Below, one piece after another: positions 59,592 through 64,000 of a DNA stretch of 64,000 nucleotides. The notes below the pieces were generated by a model. The model was not told the origin of the DNA. It worked only from the letters and a program-made list of their open reading frames with translations, and searched no databases. The position numbers and the translations under genes are program-made. This DNA is from Salinispora oceanensis (GTDB lineage Bacteria; Actinomycetota; Actinomycetes; Mycobacteriales; Micromonosporaceae). Each line of letters opens with the position of its first letter. Within the stretch, counting starts at the first letter, position 1. Location of the stretch: NCBI RefSeq assembly GCF_000383575.1, contig NZ_KB911579.1:3746575-3810574 (forward strand), in the 5' to 3' direction.

Positions 59592-61220
59592 TCACCCGGG
59601 CCCCGCTCCTGCCGGATGCGGTAGGGGCGGGGCTCCGTCGTGCGGTGGCTCACCAGAGCTACGGCGCGCCGCCGGATTCGCTGCTGACGCCGCTGTCGAG
59701 GGCCTGGCCCTCGCTGCCGCCGCCACCTCTTCCACGGAGGCTGCTGGAAGACCCCACCGTAGAGCACTGCGCGTGGGGCCGGTGCGGTCAGCTACCGGAA
59801 TGGCCGCCGCGAGCAGATAGTGCAGCACGTCGGTCGCCGCGTAGTCCTCCCCGAAGCGCCGGTGTAGCTCGGTGAGGACGCCGATGTCCTGGCCGATGGT
59901 GATGATCGGCGGCTCAGTGCCGTCGCCGGCGCGTCGTTGGCCCAGCCCGATCGTGCCCATTAGCCCGTTGCACAGGCAGCGGCTACCCGTGGTGTCCTCC
60001 GCCGCGCCGCCCTTGCGGATGTAGTCGTCGACCGGCTCGGCCGGGCACCGGAAACCGACCCGACCGGTCGGCCGCAGGTACGGGGTGCGCAGATAGCCCA
60101 GATCGCACCGGCGAGCGCGGGCCTGGTAGATGCCGTCCTCGGCGGCGGTGCCCTCCAGCTGGGCGATCTTGAAGGGGAAGCCGGTCGGGGAGGCGACCGG
60201 ATCATTCTGGATCGCGAGCTGCCCGTCGGTGGCCCGCTGGAGTAACTGCCGCCGTAGCTGGGGGCTGATTCCGGATTCCCGGCAGAGGGCGAAGGCGGTG
60301 CCGACCTGAACACCGGTGGCTCCGGCCGCCTGGACGGCGGCTACCCGCCGCGGGTCGGCCTGGCCGCCGGCGACCCAGAACGGCAGCCCGGCTGCGGCTA
60401 CCTTGGCCAGGTCGATCCGGTCCCGCTCGCCGTAGACGGGTTCACCGTTGTCATCGAGGACCAGCTTGCCGCGCGGTCGCGCGGAGTGGCCGCCCGCGGT
60501 GGGCCCTTCGAGGACGAAGCCGTCGGGGCAGGTACGGGGGCTGCGGGCAAGGTAGCTGACCAGGGACGCGGCGGAGACGATCGCCAGGAACCGCGGCCGT
60601 GGGAGGGGCGGTAGTTGCTCGCCGGTCAAATCAGGCGGGTTGAGGGCGACGGTGTGGGCTTCCCCCGCCGCGCTGCCCTCGACAGCGACGGGCAACTGGA
60701 CCGGTCGGTGGTGGGTCAGGGCGTCGATCAGAGACGGGATCTCACTGGGCAGGCCGGCACCCATCAGGATGTAGTCGACCCCGGCCAGCATCGCCCCGTA
60801 CACCGCGGCGGGGGTGGCGAGTTGGATCTTCTCCAGGTAGTTGATGCCGACGACGCCGCTGTGGCCCTGCTTGGCCAGGTAGACCTCGACGAAGTTGGCG
60901 ACCACGGCCAGCTCGTTCGCGTGTCGTCGGGGCCGCATGCTCAGCAGTGGTGCCGGTCGGAACGGTTTGTCGGCGGGGATTCCCCCCGGTACGAAGTAGC
61001 GGTCCAGCACTCGTTGGGCGACCTCCGGCGCGGGAAATGCGCTCAGCGCCTGCCGGAGCGTGCCGTCCTCGTCGCCGAGCTGTAGCCGGCGGGCCAGTGA
61101 CGCGTCGAGTGCTACCCCGGACACCACCCCGAGCTGGCCGGCGGCGGATACGGCGGCGGCCAGCCGCCAGCTGGAGACACCGACGCCCATCCCGCCCTGA
61201 ATGATGATCGGAAGTTCCAC
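59592..61220 (-). CDS. Nitronate monooxygenase/PfaD-like FMN oxidoreductase
   Basis: 542 residues from GTG 61220. TIM-barrel FMN enzyme with 'PIIIQGGMGVGVSSWRLAAAVSAAGQLGVVSG', 'LPFWVAGGQADPRRVAAVQAAGATGVQVGTAFALC' and a long C-terminal part with CDLGYLRTPYLR and CLCNGLMGTIGLGQ. The last portion (GRSRCLCNGL... ending in Pro/Ala-rich residues) is longer than classical nitronate monooxygenases and resembles PfaD-type or large actinobacterial homologues. It may act as an enoyl reductase or nitronate oxidase. It lies antiparallel between the two beta-helix genes. Confidence 0.88.
   Translation of the reverse strand: MELPIIIQGGMGVGVSSWRLAAAVSAAGQLGVVSGVALDASLARRLQLGDEDGTLRQALSAFPAPEVAQRVLDRYFVPGGIPADKPFRPAPLLSMRPRRHANELAVVANFVEVYLAKQGHSGVVGINYLEKIQLATPAAVYGAMLAGVDYILMGAGLPSEIPSLIDALTHHRPVQLPVAVEGSAAGEAHTVALNPPDLTGEQLPPLPRPRFLAIVSAASLVSYLARSPRTCPDGFVLEGPTAGGHSARPRGKLVLDDNGEPVYGERDRIDLAKVAAAGLPFWVAGGQADPRRVAAVQAAGATGVQVGTAFALCRESGISPQLRRQLLQRATDGQLAIQNDPVASPTGFPFKIAQLEGTAAEDGIYQARARRCDLGYLRTPYLRPTGRVGFRCPAEPVDDYIRKGGAAEDTTGSRCLCNGLMGTIGLGQRRAGDGTEPPIITIGQDIGVLTELHRRFGEDYAATDVLHYLLAAAIPVADRTGPTRSALRWGLPAASVEEVAAAARARPSTAASAANPAARRSSGEPPHDGAPPLPHPAGAGPG
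59600..59633. terminator. Hairpin after beta-helix gene 1
   Basis: GCCCCGCTCCTGCCG and CGGTAGGGGCGGGGC around GATG, with one mismatch, beginning 30 bases after the stop and lying in the 3' end of the convergent oxidoreductase gene. Confidence 0.65.
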
Positions 61221-61433
61221 CCTGTTTTCCTGCCCTTCAGCCGGCCTGTCGGCACTGGCAATCCTGTGGTCTGCCGGGCCGGGGGCGACAGGGCATTTGG
61301 TCCTGTAATCAGGTGGGCCAGGTCACGAAGGGCCCTGCGGCCGGAGGCCGGACCCCGGGCGGGCGCCGGCCACGCACCGCGAACCCCTTGTCTGTTTTAG
61401 GAGTTTCTTCGGATTCATGTTCGGTTGGGGTCA

Positions 61434-61542
61434 GTGTCGGTTTAGCGTCTGAGATGGCTGCTACCGCCTGCCTGGTAGCCGAGGAAGCTGGCCTGGGTCG
61501 GCTCTTCCTCGCCGTTCACGGGGGAAGGACATCGACACCGCG
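61434..61542 (+). promoter_or_regulatory. Structured leader of the second beta-helix gene
   Basis: 109 bases before ATG 61543, matching the leader at 58117-58238. The first hairpin GCTACC/GGTAGC is identical. The second has GAGGAAG/CTTCCTC where the first leader has GAGGAAC/GTTCCTC, a compensatory change. Between the arms sequence and length differ. AAGGACATCGA and spacing to ATG are kept. Confidence 0.65.
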
Positions 61543-62931
61543 ATGAACCAGCAGCATCACACCCACGAAACCGGGGCCGACCGCTCAGGCGAACGCCGGG
61601 CGCGGTCGCGCTGGTGGACGGTCGGCCTGGCCGGGGTAGCCGGGCTGGCCCTCACCGCCGTCGGCGTCGCGACGGCTCCGGCCGCCGGCGCTGCCGGACG
61701 CGCCGCCACCAGCGCCGAAACCCAGCCTGGGGGCAGCCACCGGGACAACGGCAAGTCCACGCATGAGGACAGAAACAAGGGCGACCGGGGCAAGGGGAAG
61801 AAGGCTACGCCGAAGGGCACGCCGGTCCCCTGCGACGCCGATCTGCTGATCGCGGCGATCACGTCCGCCAACGCCACCGGCGGTGGCGTGTTCGACCTGG
61901 CGAAGGACTGCACCTACCTGCTCACCGCCGACATCGACGGCGCCGGGCTACCCGCGATCATGACCCCGATCACCCTCAACGGCGGCAAGAACACCACGAT
62001 CGAACGCGCCGCCGCCGTCAACGATTTCCGGATCTTCATCGTCGACACCGGTGGTGACCTCACCCTCAACCGCCTGAAGGTGACCGGTGGACAGACCGAC
62101 GGCAACGGTGGGGGAGTCCTCGTCAACGCCGGGGGAGCGTTGACCACCAATCACAGCGCCATCACCCGCAACATCGTCCAGGGTGACGGCGACGGCGGCG
62201 GCATCGCCAACCTGGGCACCACCCGGATCAAGCACTCCAAGGTCGACTGGAACACCACCAGCGAACAAGGCGGTGGGATCTTCAGCACCGGCCTCTTGGA
62301 GGCCGTCAAGTCGCACATCGACAACAACACCGCCGACACCGGTGGCGGTATCTACCAAAGCGGTAGCACCGTCACCGTCAAGGGCGGCAGTATCTCCAGC
62401 AACCAGGCCTCCGCGGGCGGAGGGCTGTATCAACTTGGCGGAATTGGCGGGCTGACCGGCACCAAGGTCGCGAAGAACACCGCCAGTGGAAACGGTGGCG
62501 GTATCCGCGTCGGCGAAGGCGGGCAGCTGACGCTGCGAAAGGTCAGCCTCACCGACAACTCCGCGCTGTCGGGTGTCGCCGGTGGCTTGTTCGTGGAAGG
62601 TGCCGAAGTGCTGGACACCATCGCTGTCATCGAGGACAGCCTCATCAAGAACAACACCGCCTTCGACATCGGTGGAGGGATCGACAACTCGGGAGTAGCC
62701 GTGTTGCGGAACACCAAGGTCATCGGAAACCAGGCCAACGAGGGCGGCGGCATCTTCAACTCCGGCACGTTGACGCTCTTCGCGACGCAGGTGGTCAAGA
62801 ACATTGCGGTCACCGACGGCGGGGGCATCTTCAACACCCTCGGCACGGTTGAGCTGAACACCGCCACCGGCACCGTGGTCATCAAGAACCGACCCAACAA
62901 CTGCGTGGACGTCCCCGGCTGCGCCGGCTGA
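61543..62931 (+). CDS. Secreted right-handed beta-helix protein 2
   Basis: 462 residues, paralogue of the gene at 58239. Signal segment (WWTVGLAGVAGLALTAVGVATAPAAGAAG), a basic/charged spacer (HEDRNKGDRGKGKKATPKG) absent from paralogue 1, and the conserved 'PCDADLLIAAITSANATGGG' with FDLAKDCTYLL. Repeating GGGI(F/Y)..G coils run to RPNNCVDVPGCAG. The N-terminal 80-residue domain and the C-terminal Cys tail are the most conserved parts, the coils the most variable, as expected for surface or substrate-binding variation. A strong terminator follows. Confidence 0.85.
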   Translation: MNQQHHTHETGADRSGERRARSRWWTVGLAGVAGLALTAVGVATAPAAGAAGRAATSAETQPGGSHRDNGKSTHEDRNKGDRGKGKKATPKGTPVPCDADLLIAAITSANATGGGVFDLAKDCTYLLTADIDGAGLPAIMTPITLNGGKNTTIERAAAVNDFRIFIVDTGGDLTLNRLKVTGGQTDGNGGGVLVNAGGALTTNHSAITRNIVQGDGDGGGIANLGTTRIKHSKVDWNTTSEQGGGIFSTGLLEAVKSHIDNNTADTGGGIYQSGSTVTVKGGSISSNQASAGGGLYQLGGIGGLTGTKVAKNTASGNGGGIRVGEGGQLTLRKVSLTDNSALSGVAGGLFVEGAEVLDTIAVIEDSLIKNNTAFDIGGGIDNSGVAVLRNTKVIGNQANEGGGIFNSGTLTLFATQVVKNIAVTDGGGIFNTLGTVELNTATGTVVIKNRPNNCVDVPGCAG

Positions 62932-62954
62932 CACTCCGAGCAGAGAACCAAGGG

Positions 62955-62988
62955 TTCCGCCCCACCGCGAGCACGCGGTGGGGCGGAA
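62955..62988 (+). terminator. Perfect 15-bp hairpin after beta-helix gene 2
   Basis: TTCCGCCCCACCGCG, loop AGCA, CGCGGTGGGGCGGAA, 24 bases after the stop. Confidence 0.85.
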
Positions 62989-63105
62989 CTCCGTTCCAGT
63001 CACCTTGGCGATGACCGTAGCCCGCGCCTGAACCTGCCCTGTCGTTCCTCGCCGCGCGGGCGGTGACCAGCGCCGTGCTGCGGCGCTCCCCGACCGGCCG
63101 GATGC

Positions 63106-63942
63106 TCACCGAATCGGATTGCGGTAGGCGGCATCCCACGTCTTGCGGCCCAGTAGCCCGTCTCTGCTGAGGCCCTGATCCGCCTGGAACGCTTTGATCA
63201 GCTCTCGGTGCTCCGGGCCGTACTTGCCGTCGTGGCCGTTCCGGCGGAGGTACCGCTTTCCCCTGCCAGCGGGCCAGCCTCGGCGGGTGAGCTGTTTGGT
63301 CCACATTGCTAGCCACTGTCGGTCCGATTTTCCGTTGAATTTCCGGCGGTAGTAACCTGACACCGACCGATCTCCTCCGCTACGGGAGCCAAAGTAGTAG
63401 CCGCTCGGCAGCGGGAATGACACGGCTGGCCCCGGTGCGGGTCGGACCGGGGCCGGCTTTTCGGGCTTGACCGCTCCCGGTTTGCCGAGCTGGTCGAGCC
63501 GCCAGTTCGTGCCGCGCACCGTGTCGGCGGCCTGGGTGAAGTCAGAGTTCACGTGGCAGTGGGTCGTGTGCCGGTTCGAGCCGGTGTAGGTGTGGGTCGT
63601 GAAATTGTGCCGGCGGTGCCAGATCCGGCCCCGGTAGATGATGTACCGCACCCACCACAGGGCGCCGGAGCGGGCAAGCTTCACCCACAGCTGTACGACC
63701 TGTTCCATAGTGACCCCGTCCGGGTCGCGGAGGTCGGCGTCGAAGTCTCGGGCCCGTACCTCGTCAAGGTTGTCGCCGTCGCGATACTCCGGCCGGCCGG
63801 TCCGGTCCGGGTTGTGGCTCGATGGGGAGCTCTGGTGGGAGGTATCGCCGATCGAGCCGTCCGACCTGGTGTCCCGCTTGGGGAATCGCTTGTTGAGTTG
63901 ATCACGAGCTTCATTCAGGTTCGGTACCACCATCCATGCCAT
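63106..63942 (-). CDS. Phage-type lysin with C-terminal peptidoglycan-binding domain
   Basis: 278 residues from ATG 63942, with GGAGGTGA upstream. The N-terminal 140 residues contain 'SSHNPD', 'RARDFDADLRDPDG' and 'TTHCHVNSDF', the spaced His/Asp metal ligands of the M15-like/phage endolysin domain found in actinophages and actinobacterial lysins. A Pro/Ala linker (KPEKPAPVRPAPGP) leads to a PG_binding_1 domain at the C-terminus (GKYGPEHRELIKAFQADQGLSRDGLLGRKTWDAAY). No signal peptide is seen, consistent with holin-dependent or phage origin. An upstream frame overlaps its start. Confidence 0.8.
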   Translation of the reverse strand: MAWMVVPNLNEARDQLNKRFPKRDTRSDGSIGDTSHQSSPSSHNPDRTGRPEYRDGDNLDEVRARDFDADLRDPDGVTMEQVVQLWVKLARSGALWWVRYIIYRGRIWHRRHNFTTHTYTGSNRHTTHCHVNSDFTQAADTVRGTNWRLDQLGKPGAVKPEKPAPVRPAPGPAVSFPLPSGYYFGSRSGGDRSVSGYYRRKFNGKSDRQWLAMWTKQLTRRGWPAGRGKRYLRRNGHDGKYGPEHRELIKAFQADQGLSRDGLLGRKTWDAAYRNPIR

Positions 63943-64000
63943 CGATTTTCACCTCCACAACTGGCCAGTCGGTCTGCTCGGGGTCTAGCCATGGATCCGG
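63911..64000 (-). CDS. 3' end of an upstream gene (partial)
   Basis: An open frame entering from the right edge ends at 63911 and overlaps the lysin start by 32 bases: PDPWLDPEQTDWPVVEVK followed by IDGMDGGTEPE. It probably belongs to the same prophage or lysin transcription unit. Too short to identify. Confidence 0.35.
   Translation of the reverse strand, partial: PDPWLDPEQTDWPVVEVKIDGMDGGTEPE

Overview
The window is high-GC actinobacterial DNA, most likely from a filamentous, sporulating member of the Micromonosporaceae (Micromonospora/Salinispora type). The signs are uniformly GC-rich codon use, an SsgB-like sporulation protein, a Spo0M homologue, an XRE/DUF397 gene pair, a mycothiol-type maleylpyruvate isomerase-fold protein, an IdeR iron box, and a pSAM2-type integrative element in a tRNA-Val gene. 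The genus is inference; the class is secure.

Layout. (1) 1-7.1 kb is a stress/dormancy-like cluster: an Acg-type nitroreductase (cut by the window edge), a P1B-type metal ATPase with TPCP and QEGID motifs, a phosphoketolase translationally coupled to a universal stress protein, and a second universal stress protein. The gene set resembles the mycobacterial DosR regulon, and one perfect GGGAC(N4)GNCCC site lies upstream of acg. (2) 7.3-14.8 kb holds a CapA-like protein and three paralogous secreted proteins, each with seven RCC1 repeats, an Ig-like domain and an LPXTG-type sorting signal, interrupted by a P-loop kinase-like gene and a small membrane protein. (3) 14.8-21.3 kb has a DivIVA-like protein, XRE/DUF397, Spo0M, small membrane or disordered proteins and a HelD-type helicase. 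(4) 21.5-26.6 kb has a LolA/RseB-like secreted protein and an IdeR-box-controlled siderophore ABC importer with four overlapping genes. (5) 26.7-34.9 kb has an OmpR-type two-component system, a TPR/FN3-like membrane protein, AraC and SDR genes, ssgB and a PGPGW membrane protein.

(6) 35.0-46.1 kb is an integrated island in tRNA-Val(CAC), bounded by a perfect 39-bp repeat. It has a decayed integrase and excisionase, an intact RepSA-like initiator, cargo (a DHA2 efflux pump with a TetR regulator, membrane proteins, a polyketide thioesterase relic), a second degenerate att site, an AT-rich two-gene module with a predicted Cys/His hydrolase, and an IS481 relic. A further integrase relic just beyond the right att site points to tandem insertions. 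(7) 46.3-54.4 kb is a patchwork: a dienelactone-hydrolase-fold protein lacking its nucleophile, an ECF sigma gene interrupted by two in-frame amber codons, a DUF1579 gene, an HNH fragment, an MFS transporter and an IS256 relic.

(8) 54.4-64 kb has a Cys-tailed glycine-rich-domain-like protein, a NarL-type two-component system whose kinase carries an extra C-terminal membrane/ectodomain, a GNAT enzyme, and two paralogous secreted beta-helix proteins. The beta-helix genes are preceded by matching 110-120 nt leaders with covarying hairpins, and between them lies a nitronate-monooxygenase-like gene. A phage-type lysin ends the window.

The strongest candidates for something undescribed are the paired structured leaders of the beta-helix genes, the AT-rich module inside the tRNA-Val island, and the RCC1/LPXTG trio.
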